Of a stretch of 64,000 bases of DNA, positions 1 through 7,001 are shown piece by piece. The position numbers and the translations under genes were made by a program. The stretch lies in the NCBI GenBank assembly GCA_035995025.1, contig DASYKY010000123.1, positions 1 through 64,000 of the forward strand, given 5' to 3'. Within the stretch, counting starts at the first letter, position 1. The number at the start of each line of letters is the position of its first letter. The notes under the pieces are model-generated. The model was not told the DNA's origin. It saw only the letters and a list, made by a program, of their open reading frames with translations, and did not search any database. Source of the stretch: Actinophytocola sp035995025 (GTDB taxonomy: Bacteria; Actinomycetota; Actinomycetes; Mycobacteriales; Pseudonocardiaceae).

Positions 1-1260
1 CTCGCGCTCACCCTGGAAGACCTGGATGCCGACCGTGGTCTGGCCGTCGTCCGCGGTGGAGAAGATCTCCGAGCGCTTGGTCGGGATGGTCGTGTTCCGC
101 TCGATGAGCTTGGTGAACACGCCGCCCTTGGTCTCGATGCCGAGCGACAGCGGGGTGACGTCCAGCAGCAGCACGTCCTTGACGTCGCCGCGCAGCACGC
201 CGGCCTGCAGGGTCGCGCCGATCGCGACGACCTCGTCCGGGTTCACGCCCTTGTTCGGCTCCTGGCCGCCCGTGAGCTCCTTGACCAGGTCGGACACCGC
301 GGGCATCCGGGTCGAGCCACCGACGAGCACCACGTGGTCGATGTCGCCGACCTTGATGCTGGCGTCCTTGATCACGTTGTTGAACGGCGCCCGCGTGCGG
401 TCCAGCAGGTCGCTGGTGATCCGCTGGAACTCCGCGCGGGACAGCGTCTCGTCCAGGAACAGCGGGTTCTTGTCCCCGTCCACGGTGATGTACGGCAGGT
501 TGATGTTGGCGCTGTTCGAGCTGGACAGCTCGATCTTGGCCTTCTCCGCCGCCTCACGGATGCGCTGCAGCGCCATCTTGTCCTTGTTCAGGTCGATGCC
601 CGCGGACTGCTTGAACTTGTCCACCAGCCAGTCGACGATGCGCTGGTCCCAGTCGTCGCCACCGAGGTGGTTGTCACCGGACGTCGCGCGGACCTCGACG
701 ACACCCTCGCCGATCTCCAGCAGCGACACGTCGAACGTGCCACCACCGAGGTCGAAGACGAGGATCGTCTGCTCCTTCTCGCCCTTGTCCAGGCCGTAGG
801 CCAGCGCCGCCGCGGTCGGCTCGTTCACGATCCGCAGCACGTTCAGGCCGGCGATCTGCCCGGCTTCCTTGGTGGCCTGCCGCTGGGCGTCCTCGAAGTA
901 CGCGGGGACCGTGATGACCGCGTCGCTGATGGGCTCGCCGAGGTAGGACTCGGCGTCGCGCTTCAGCTTCATGAGGACGCGGGCACTGATCTCCTGCGCG
1001 GAGTAGGTCTTGCCGTCGACCTCGGTCTTCCAGTCCGTGCCCATGTGCCGCTTGACCGACCGGACCGTGCGGTCCACGTTGGTGACGGCCTGGTTCTTCG
1101 CCGGCTGGCCGACCAGCACCTCGCCGTTCTTGGCGAAGGCCACGATCGACGGGGTCGTCCGCGAACCCTCGGAGTTGGCGATCACCGTCGGCTCACCGCC
1201 CTCGAGGACGGCGACGACGGAGTTGGTCGTCCCCAGGTCGATTCCGACCGCTCGCGCCAT
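1..1260 (-). CDS. dnaK: Chaperone DnaK (Hsp70), N-terminal 420 residues
   Basis: ATP-dependent Hsp70 chaperone that binds unfolded polypeptides in the cytosol with DnaJ and GrpE. Only the 5' part is in the window; the gene runs off the left edge at an intact codon. The nucleotide-binding domain is complete: phosphate-1 loop GIDLGTTNS at residue 6, phosphate-2 motif VFDLGGGTFDVS, adenosine motif VVLVGGSTRMPAV, linker VLLLDVTPLSLGIETKGG, then the start of the substrate-binding domain. The ATG is preceded by GGAGGAAAAGCA, a good ribosome site. Two HAIR boxes lie just upstream, as expected for an actinobacterial dnaK-grpE-dnaJ-hspR operon; the other members would lie beyond the left edge. Identity is certain. 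Confidence 0.98.
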   Translation of the reverse strand, partial: MARAVGIDLGTTNSVVAVLEGGEPTVIANSEGSRTTPSIVAFAKNGEVLVGQPAKNQAVTNVDRTVRSVKRHMGTDWKTEVDGKTYSAQEISARVLMKLKRDAESYLGEPISDAVITVPAYFEDAQRQATKEAGQIAGLNVLRIVNEPTAAALAYGLDKGEKEQTILVFDLGGGTFDVSLLEIGEGVVEVRATSGDNHLGGDDWDQRIVDWLVDKFKQSAGIDLNKDKMALQRIREAAEKAKIELSSSNSANINLPYITVDGDKNPLFLDETLSRAEFQRITSDLLDRTRAPFNNVIKDASIKVGDIDHVVLVGGSTRMPAVSDLVKELTGGQEPNKGVNPDEVVAIGATLQAGVLRGDVKDVLLLDVTPLSLGIETKGGVFTKLIERNTTIPTKRSEIFSTADDGQTTVGIQVFQGERE

Positions 1261-1291
1261 TGCTTTTCCTCCTGCTGATCTTCCTGTGTGG

Positions 1292-1367
1292 GTTGAGTGC
1301 TTGCCACTCAAGTCTGCCGATGGACCCCATGGTCCGTCAAACCAGACTTGAGCCCTCCTCGCTCAAC
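1292..1367 (-). promoter_or_regulatory. dnaK promoter with two HAIR (HspR) boxes
   Basis: Two inverted repeats match the actinobacterial HAIR element CTTGAGT-N7-ACTCAAG. Box 1 at 1292-1312 is TTGAGT-N7-ACTCAA; box 2 at 1347-1367 is TTGAGC-N7-GCTCAA. Both have the exact 7-nt spacer. A TTGACG -35-like hexamer on the minus strand (1335-1340) lies between them. HspR repression of dnaK at such boxes is established in Streptomyces and mycobacteria; its use here is inferred. Confidence 0.88.
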
Positions 1368-1417
1368 CTTCCTGCCTTCCTCAACGCGATGCTCGCGGAG
1401 AAGGTTCCCGACCCGGC

Positions 1418-2242
1418 TCAGGGGTGCGAGACGGTGATGTCCCCGCTGTCCGTGTGCAGGTCGAGCCGGTGGTCGCCGGCCGGATCGTTCTCCACGTCGC
1501 TGTTGACGTTGCCGCTGCCGGTGCTGGTCAAGACCTTGTAGGCGCCGTCCGGGACGGTCACCTCGACGTTGCCGGACTGGGCGCCGACGCGCACGTCGGC
1601 GGCCTCCGTGAGTTCCACCACGACGCCGCCGGACGAGGACTCGACCTTGGTCGCGCCGCCGATCCCACGGGCCTCGACACTGCCCGAGGAAGCCTCGAGC
1701 GTGACGTCGCCATCCACGCCGTCGGCGTTGACGTCGCCCGAGGAGGCCTTCGCGACGACCTGGCCGCCGATCCCGTCGAGGGTCACCGAGCCGGAGCTGG
1801 CCTCGACGTTGACCGCGCCGGACACATTCTTGATGGTCACGTCGCCCGAGCTCGCGCGGACGTTCGCGTCGGACACGCCGGTGATGTCCGCGGTGCCGGA
1901 GTCGAGCTGTCCGGACACGCTGGTGCCGGCCGGCACGGTGACCTCGTAGTCGATCCAGCAGTTCGTCCTGCCGCACGAATCCAGCTCGAGCACGCCGTTC
2001 TTCACCCGGAACGTGCCCTCGCCCGGCTGGTCGTCGCCGTAGTGGACCTCGCGTTTGACCTCCGGCCTGTCCCCGGTCCGGATGGTGACGTCGCCCGAGT
2101 CGTTCGTGAACCGCACGCTCGAGAACGACCGCCCGACGCCGCTCGCGTCGGAGTACGTCCGGGTGTTCCAGCCGCACGCGGCCAGCAGGCCGATGCCGGT
2201 GATGCCGATGGCGGCCGCCGCGACGGCCCGTCCGATCCCCAT
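1418..2242 (-). CDS. DUF4097-type beta-repeat lipoprotein
   Basis: Predicted surface lipoprotein of 274 residues. It starts with an N-terminal hydrophobic signal and lipobox LLAAC near residues 19-23, so Cys23 is probably the lipidated residue. The rest is a run of about ten degenerate SSGDV/SSGSV repeats (for example ASSGDVTIKNVSG, ASSGSVTLDG), typical of the DUF4097 right-handed beta-repeat fold. The function of DUF4097 proteins is not known. A cysteine pair in the sequence DSCGRTNCW precedes the repeat zone and may form a disulfide outside the membrane. It is transcribed toward dnaK, but 158 bp with the dnaK promoter separate them, so a shared operon is unlikely. Confidence 0.85.
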   Translation of the reverse strand: MGIGRAVAAAAIGITGIGLLAACGWNTRTYSDASGVGRSFSSVRFTNDSGDVTIRTGDRPEVKREVHYGDDQPGEGTFRVKNGVLELDSCGRTNCWIDYEVTVPAGTSVSGQLDSGTADITGVSDANVRASSGDVTIKNVSGAVNVEASSGSVTLDGIGGQVVAKASSGDVNADGVDGDVTLEASSGSVEARGIGGATKVESSSGGVVVELTEAADVRVGAQSGNVEVTVPDGAYKVLTSTGSGNVNSDVENDPAGDHRLDLHTDSGDITVSHP

Positions 2243-2332
2243 GTCGGTGCCCCTCTGAGTCAGTAAAGCTGAGTGGGCTCGACGCTATGGCGGGCGCTGG
2301 CGCGCGGACATCAGGGAGTCCCCCGAACCGAC

Positions 2333-2350
2333 CCTGGGGCTGCCCCCAGG
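2333..2350. promoter_or_regulatory. Hairpin in divergent promoter region
   Basis: Perfect 7-bp inverted repeat CCTGGGG-N4-CCCCAGG in the 166-bp gap between the leftward lipoprotein gene and the rightward MFS gene. It has no T tract. It could be an operator or a leader hairpin of either gene; no regulator is implied by the sequence. Confidence 0.3.
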
Positions 2351-2408
2351 AGTCCAGTGTGTGAGAGATCATTCCCAGATCGCAGGAGCCGTTGGTTAGC
2401 GTGCCGGT

Positions 2409-3593
2409 ATGCGCAGACGGTGGTTCATCCTCGCGGTGGGGATGGCCGCGCAGGCCGCCACGACGAGCTTCCTGTACGGGCTGCCGTTCCTGATCCCGGA
2501 GCTGCAGCGTGCGATGGGCGTGTCGCTGGCCGGGGCGGGCCTGGTGGTTTCGGCGCCGCTGCTCGGGCTGCTGCTGGCGCTGATCGCCTGGGGTGCGGCG
2601 GCGGACCGGTACGGCGAGCGGACGGTCATGGCGACCGGGCTCGCGGCGACCGGCGGGCTGCTGCTCGTCGCGCTCACGCTGCCCGGCCTGGTGGCGTTCG
2701 GGGCGGGGCTGTTCGTGGCCGGGGCGTGCGCGGCGTCGGTGAACGCGGCGAGCGGGCGGGTGGTGCTCGGCTGGTTCACGGCGGCCGAGCGCGGGCTCGC
2801 GATGGGCATCCGGCAGACCGCGCAGCCGATCGGCGTGGGGATCGCGGCGGCCACGCTGCCGGCGATCGGGCACCGGTTCGGCTTCGCGCCGGCGCTCGCG
2901 CTGCCGGCCGTGCTGTGCCTGGTGATGGCGCTTTTGGTGCTGCTGGTGGTGATCGACCCGCCCCGGCCGCCGGCGACCGCGGGCGCGGCGGCGTCCCCGT
3001 ACCGGACGGAGCCGGCGACGACGCTGGTGCGGCTGCACTCGGCGAGCGCGCTGCTGGTGGCCCCGCAGTTCGTGGCGGCGACGTTCGCGGTGACGTTCCT
3101 CGTTTCCGCGCACGGCTGGAGCCCGGTCGCGGCCGGTCAGCTGGTGGCGGTGGTGCAGGTGGCCGGCGCGGCCGGGCGGATCGGGGCGGGCGTGTGGTCG
3201 GACCGCGTGGGCAACCGGATGGGTCCGATGCGGATCGTGGCCGTGCTGGCGACGGCGACGATGGTGCTGTGGAGCCTGGGCGGGACGTCGTGGCTCTCGG
3301 TGGTCGCGCTGGTAGCGGCCCTGGTGGTGACGGTGACCGACAACGGCCTGGGCTTCACCGCGACCGCGGAGCTGGCGGGTCCGTTCTGGGCGGGCCGGGC
3401 GCTGGGCGTGCAGAACACGGCGCAGAACATCGTCGCGATGGCGACCGCGCCGGTGTTCGGCTGGCTGATCACGGAGCTCGGTTATCCGGCGGCGTTGCTG
3501 ATCGCCGCGGTCTTCCCGCTGGCCGGGGCGGCGCTGACGCCGGTGGCGGGTGAACGGCGGCTCAGCGTCGCGTATCCACGCGCTGGAAGTTGA
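2409..3593 (+). CDS. MFS transporter
   Basis: Integral membrane permease of 394 residues with about 12 hydrophobic segments. The loop after helix 2 holds the MFS-type signature (GAAADRYGERTVMA, residues 62-75), and an analogous loop occurs mid-protein (GAGVWSDRVGNRMG). The layout is that of a proton-coupled major facilitator exporter or uptake carrier; the substrate cannot be told. The 3' end overlaps the convergent dcd gene by 32 nt, so no terminator separates the two. The ATG start follows directly on a GTGCCGGT sequence with no clear Shine-Dalgarno. Confidence 0.85.
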   Translation: MRRRWFILAVGMAAQAATTSFLYGLPFLIPELQRAMGVSLAGAGLVVSAPLLGLLLALIAWGAAADRYGERTVMATGLAATGGLLLVALTLPGLVAFGAGLFVAGACAASVNAASGRVVLGWFTAAERGLAMGIRQTAQPIGVGIAAATLPAIGHRFGFAPALALPAVLCLVMALLVLLVVIDPPRPPATAGAAASPYRTEPATTLVRLHSASALLVAPQFVAATFAVTFLVSAHGWSPVAAGQLVAVVQVAGAAGRIGAGVWSDRVGNRMGPMRIVAVLATATMVLWSLGGTSWLSVVALVAALVVTVTDNGLGFTATAELAGPFWAGRALGVQNTAQNIVAMATAPVFGWLITELGYPAALLIAAVFPLAGAALTPVAGERRLSVAYPRAGS

Positions 3594-4143
3594 GGTAGGC
3601 GCGGGACGGGGTGGGGCCGCGCTGGCCCTGGTAGCGGGAGCCGGCGGCCGCGGAGCCGTAAGGGTTCTCGGCGGAGGTGGAGAGGCGGAAGAGGCAGAGC
3701 TGGCCGATCTTCATGCCGGGCCACAGCATGATCGGCAGGTTGGCGACGTTGGAGAGCTCGAGCGTGATGTGCCCCTCGAAGCCGGGGTCGATGAAACCGG
3801 CGGTGGAGTGGGTGAGCAGCCCGAGCCGCCCGAGGCTCGACTTTCCCTCGAGCCGCCCGGCAAGATCGTCCGGCAACCCCACACCCTCGAAGGTCGACCC
3901 GAGCACGAACTCCCCGGGATGCAACACGAACGGCTCGTCCGCGTCCGCCTCGACGAGCGAGGTGAGGTCGTCCTGCTGCCGGCTGGGGTCGATGTGGGTG
4001 TACTTGGTGTTGTTGAAGACCCGGAAGAACCGGTCGAGCCGCACGTCGATACTCGACGGCTGGAGCATCGCGACGTCGAAGGGGTCGAGCCCGAGCCGCC
4101 CGGACTCCAGCTCCTTGCGCAGGTCACGATCGCTCAACAACAC
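3562..4143 (-). CDS. dcd: dCTP deaminase (probably bifunctional, dUMP-forming)
   Basis: Converts dCTP toward dUMP for thymidylate synthesis in the cytosol. At 193 residues it has the normal family length. Visible motifs are the N-terminal LLSDRDL, QPSSIDVRLDRFFRVF, the active-site region LEGKSSLGRLGLLTH with Arg/Ser residues, the catalytic-Glu block GFIDPGFEGHITLEL, and the C-terminal lid QGQRGPTPSRAYLNF. In actinobacteria such as M. tuberculosis this enzyme combines dCTP deaminase and dUTPase activity; the same is inferred here from sequence type. It sits next to a tRNA-Gly gene. Identity is certain, bifunctionality likely. Confidence 0.97.
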   Translation of the reverse strand: MLLSDRDLRKELESGRLGLDPFDVAMLQPSSIDVRLDRFFRVFNNTKYTHIDPSRQQDDLTSLVEADADEPFVLHPGEFVLGSTFEGVGLPDDLAGRLEGKSSLGRLGLLTHSTAGFIDPGFEGHITLELSNVANLPIMLWPGMKIGQLCLFRLSTSAENPYGSAAAGSRYQGQRGPTPSRAYLNFQRVDTRR

Positions 4144-4199
4144 CCGCTCACCCTAGCCGTGGGGCCGTGTAGGCTCATCGGGGCTCGCCCAGCGGGCGC

Positions 4200-4273
4200 G
4201 CGGATGTAGTTCAATGGTAGAACATCAGCTTCCCAAGCTGAATACGCGGGTTCGATTCCCGTCATCCGCTCCA
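4200..4273 (+). tRNA. tRNA-Gly (anticodon CCC)
   Basis: Full cloverleaf: acceptor GCGGATG pairs with CATCCGC, anticodon stem TCAGC/GCTGA encloses the loop TTCCCAA (anticodon CCC, reading GGG), the T arm is CGGGTTCGATTCCCG, the discriminator is T, and the CCA end is encoded. No integrated element or attachment-site duplication is visible beside it. Confidence 0.97.
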
Positions 4274-4280
4274 CATTGAG

Positions 4281-4322
4281 AAGCCCCAGGTCACAGCGTG
4301 TCTACTGTGGACTCGGGGCTTT
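4281..4322 (+). terminator. tRNA terminator hairpin
   Basis: AAGCCCC at 4281-4287 pairs with GGGGCTT at 4315-4321, and inner CACA/TGTG bases extend the stem. It starts 7 nt after the tRNA CCA end. The T tail is short, as usual in high-GC genomes. Confidence 0.6.
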
Positions 4323-4413
4323 CGCCGTCGCTGGGCCACCGGGCCGCCGCCACTCGCCGACCCGGCACCGAACCGATGGCGTCGTACGTCCACTATGGAC
4401 GTATCGCGACCGG

Positions 4414-5040
4414 TCAGCCGCGGCTTTGCCAGGTGCACAGGCAGACCTTGTTGCCCTCCGGATCGGCCAGGACCCAGAAGCTCGGAGCTTCCTCGTCGCT
4501 GACGAGGGTGCCGCCCGCGGCCAGTGCGGCGGCGATGCGGGGCCGGATCTGCGTCGGGTCCACCCACACGTCGAGGTGCCAGCGCTGCCGGGGCTCCTCG
4601 CTGCCGGACGCCTGGAACCAGATCGCCGGCAGGCCGTCGGCCGGGTCGCGGATCTCGTCGTCGGCCTGGGGCAGGGCCAGGGCGGCCGCCCAGAACGGGC
4701 GGACGGACTCGCGCGACGGGGTGTCGAGGGCCAGCTCCAGCCGCGACACGCTCGCGGACTCCAGCGGCACCTTCGCCTCCGCGGCGAGCAGGCTGATCGC
4801 GCGGGCCAGGCGGACGTCGGCATCGGTGACCCCGTCGGGGCTGGTCAGGCGGATGTCGACGTGGGCAGGCCGCAGGTTCACGTCCGGGTGGTGGTTCAGG
4901 TCCGCCGCGGCGATGGCGTCGACCAAGGCGACGCCGGCCGCAAACGTTTCCGTGCGCAGGCGGGTCTGCAGGCCGCCGAGCAGGTATGCCCACCCGGTCA
5001 GGCCCTCGTCGGCGATCTGTTGTCCGGTCAGTCTGGCCAT
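4414..5040 (-). CDS. PCD-like / VOC (glyoxalase-fold) fusion protein
   Basis: Protein of 208 residues with two parts. Residues about 1-95 resemble pterin-4a-carbinolamine dehydratase (DLNHHPDVNLRPAHVDIRL followed by GVTDADVRLARAISLLA, with the HHPD histidine pair of that family). Residues about 100-208 are a vicinal-oxygen-chelate domain with the typical end EEAPSFWVLADPEGNKVCLC. PCD dehydrates 4a-hydroxytetrahydropterin; the VOC half could bind a metal or small ligand. The ATG overlaps the stop of the upstream hydrolase gene by 13 nt, so the two are probably co-translated. The substrate is not inferable. The start at 5040 was chosen because the longer upstream frame runs antisense-like through the hydrolase gene. 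Confidence 0.8.
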   Translation of the reverse strand: MARLTGQQIADEGLTGWAYLLGGLQTRLRTETFAAGVALVDAIAAADLNHHPDVNLRPAHVDIRLTSPDGVTDADVRLARAISLLAAEAKVPLESASVSRLELALDTPSRESVRPFWAAALALPQADDEIRDPADGLPAIWFQASGSEEPRQRWHLDVWVDPTQIRPRIAAALAAGGTLVSDEEAPSFWVLADPEGNKVCLCTWQSRG

Positions 5041-6263
5041 GCGGCCATGGTCGCAGACTCGCGGTGCAGCACCGTGTCCAGCCAGTCGAAGCTGCGGCGG
5101 TGGTAGGTGGCGCGGCCGGACATCTCGCAGTGGCCCGTCACGTCGTCCGCGGCGCCGAACGCCACGTACTCCTTCGAGCAGGTGAGGCGGTCCGCGAACG
5201 TCTTCGCCGCGGCGCTCAGGTCGTCGCCGTCCGTGCTGCACACAAAAGTGGGGCAGCGGATGAGCTGCTCGCGACCCTTGAGCGTGTAGTCCGGCGCCAT
5301 CGACAGGTACGCCATCGGATCGGTGACGCCGTGGACCAGCAGGTTGCGGCGCAGCGCCCAGCCTCCGGTCGGCTTCGTCATGAGGTAGTCGAGTGCCCTG
5401 GCCAGCACCTTCCGCACCAGCGGCCGCCCGCTGCGCAGCACTCGCGGGATCCGCGCGGCTGTCGCGTCGAACAGGTCGTACGGACCGCAGTCCGACACGC
5501 ACGCGGCCAGCCGGTGCTCACCGGTCGCGGCGCGTGGCGCGAGGTAGCCGCCGAAGCTCCAGCCGATCAGCGCCATCGCGTCCGGGTCGACCTCCGGCCG
5601 GGTCAGCGCGTGGTCGACGACCGGCGTCACCACGTTCTCCCAGTCCGGGCGGAACGGGAGGCCCTGGTCGAGGAGCACCGAACCCTGGCCAGGACCGTCG
5701 AACGCGAGAACGTGGTACCCGCGCTCGAGCGCGGCCGCGCCGTTCGCGAAGTACAGCTCCTCGACCGTGCCGTCGTAGCCGTTCGTCAGTATCACCGTCG
5801 GGATCACCGTCGGGATCACCGTCGGGCCGCGGGCCGGCCGCGCGCGGAAGAAGTAGCCGGGCAGCGTGGTGCCCTCGTACGGGATGTCCACGATCTCGGG
5901 TGGGTTCTCGAGCAGCGCCGCGCCCGCGCGGAACGTCTCCCGCTGCTTCGCCGTGCTGTGCCGCAGCCGCTCGTCGACGGGTGTGCGGAGGTGGAACAGG
6001 CCCGCGGTGCGGTAGTAGTTCGACGCCCGCAGGTACGCGTCGCGTGCGCTCGTCGCGTGCCCCCCGGCCGCGCTGCGGCGGGCGGCCGACTCGACCCGCT
6101 CCGCGGTCGCCAGCCACTCGCGGTACCAGAGGTCGACGTCCGTCTTCCCGATCCGGGCCGCGGTCTCGAAGCACTCGCCGACGTCCGCCCCGCCGTGCCG
6201 CGCGTAGGCGAGCGCGCGCACGAACTGGGCGTCGAACAGCTCGTCGCGAAAGGCGAGACCCAC
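5028..6263 (-). CDS. Alpha/beta hydrolase, FrsA/dipeptidase-like with helical N-domain
   Basis: Predicted cytosolic serine hydrolase of 411 residues. An N-terminal helical part (about 1-110) precedes an alpha/beta fold. Motifs are an oxyanion-region strand ending LTNGYDGTVEELYFANG, the nucleophile elbow IGWSFGGYLAPRA (Ser at the centre), a probable acid STDGDD, and a C-terminal catalytic His in VTGHCEMSG. The family includes 2,6-dihydroxypseudooxynicotine hydrolase-like and FrsA-like esterases; the substrate here is unknown. An in-frame 12-bp triplication lies just before the oxyanion strand. GTG start with a weak ribosome site. It lies between the unknown gene at 6294 and the PCD-VOC gene, likely one transcript. 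Confidence 0.85.
   Translation of the reverse strand: MGLAFRDELFDAQFVRALAYARHGGADVGECFETAARIGKTDVDLWYREWLATAERVESAARRSAAGGHATSARDAYLRASNYYRTAGLFHLRTPVDERLRHSTAKQRETFRAGAALLENPPEIVDIPYEGTTLPGYFFRARPARGPTVIPTVIPTVILTNGYDGTVEELYFANGAAALERGYHVLAFDGPGQGSVLLDQGLPFRPDWENVVTPVVDHALTRPEVDPDAMALIGWSFGGYLAPRAATGEHRLAACVSDCGPYDLFDATAARIPRVLRSGRPLVRKVLARALDYLMTKPTGGWALRRNLLVHGVTDPMAYLSMAPDYTLKGREQLIRCPTFVCSTDGDDLSAAAKTFADRLTCSKEYVAFGAADDVTGHCEMSGRATYHRRSFDWLDTVLHRESATMAAWPD
5791..5826 (-). repeat. 12-bp perfect tandem triplication inside hydrolase gene
   Basis: Three identical ATCACCGTCGGG units in a row, in frame, giving PTVI three times in the hydrolase just before its oxyanion-region motif. Identical units suggest recent slippage. 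Confidence 0.95.
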
Positions 6264-6293
6264 GTCGGGGGGTCGTGCCGGCGCTCGCGCGCG

Positions 6294-6956
6294 TTACCGC
6301 CTGCCCGTCGAGCACGCGCGGTCGGTGAGCCACGGCAGGCCGTCGACCACGCGCGCCGCGGTCTCCAGGCACAGGCCGTACGCGCAGAACATCAGCTCGT
6401 CGAAGCCGACCTCCAGCGCGGCGACCTCCTTCGTGCGCACCATGCGGCGGAAGTTGTCCATGCGGGCCCAGCGGATCGGGTCGTACGACGCCGTCTCCGC
6501 CGGAAAGCGCTCCGACCCGCGGGTGACCTCGATGCAGGCGTTGAACATCGTGAGGTCCTCGGTCCGCAGGCCGCCGTCGTCGTCCTCGCCGATGACGCTC
6601 GTGCCCTGCCACGCGCGCAGGTCGTGCAGGTCGAGGCCCAGGTGGCCCAGCTCCAGCGCGTCGGCCACGCCGAGCTTGCGCGCCAGCAGGTTCTCCGCCT
6701 CGCGGCGCAGCGACTGCGGGATGCCCTGCCCACGTCCGTCCAGCCACGGCTGGGCGATCGCCACCGGGATCCGGAACGTCGGCACGCTGACCACCCCGGG
6801 ATGGGTGGGGTTCGCCTCGGTCGTGCGAATGCCCGTGAGCACGTCGAACCCGTCGGGCCGCCGGCGAACCAGCGTCAGGGCGAGCACCGGCGCGAACGTG
6901 TCGAGAGGCTTCGACACGTCGGTCAAGCGCCAAGGCTGCATCGTCGGTGCAGACAC
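6294..6956 (-). CDS. Uncharacterised protein, possibly NUDIX-like
   Basis: 220 residues; I do not recognise the family with confidence. The N-terminal half (VLALTLVRRRPDGFDVLTGIR, then GVVSVPTFRIP) and the helix SLRREAENLLARKLGVADALE are laid out like a NUDIX fold, but the canonical GX5EX7REUXEEXGU residues are not intact, so NUDIX catalysis would be doubtful. The C-terminal half has conserved-looking YDPIRWARMDNFRRMV. GTG start with AGTGAGGA at good spacing. It lies 45 bp downstream of the XRE regulator gene and upstream of a hydrolase, suggesting an operon. Confidence 0.6.
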   Translation of the reverse strand: MSAPTMQPWRLTDVSKPLDTFAPVLALTLVRRRPDGFDVLTGIRTTEANPTHPGVVSVPTFRIPVAIAQPWLDGRGQGIPQSLRREAENLLARKLGVADALELGHLGLDLHDLRAWQGTSVIGEDDDGGLRTEDLTMFNACIEVTRGSERFPAETASYDPIRWARMDNFRRMVRTKEVAALEVGFDELMFCAYGLCLETAARVVDGLPWLTDRACSTGRR

Positions 6957-7001
6957 CGAGTCCTCACTTCGTGGGATGAGAGAGCCGGAGACGTGCCCCG
7001 G

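Noticed and set aside
1..1260. dnaK as a truncated pseudogene
   Set aside because: The frame is open to the window edge; the missing part is due to the window boundary.
4200..4273. Integration site with a mobile element at tRNA-Gly
   Set aside because: No integrase and no second copy of the tRNA 3' end within the window.
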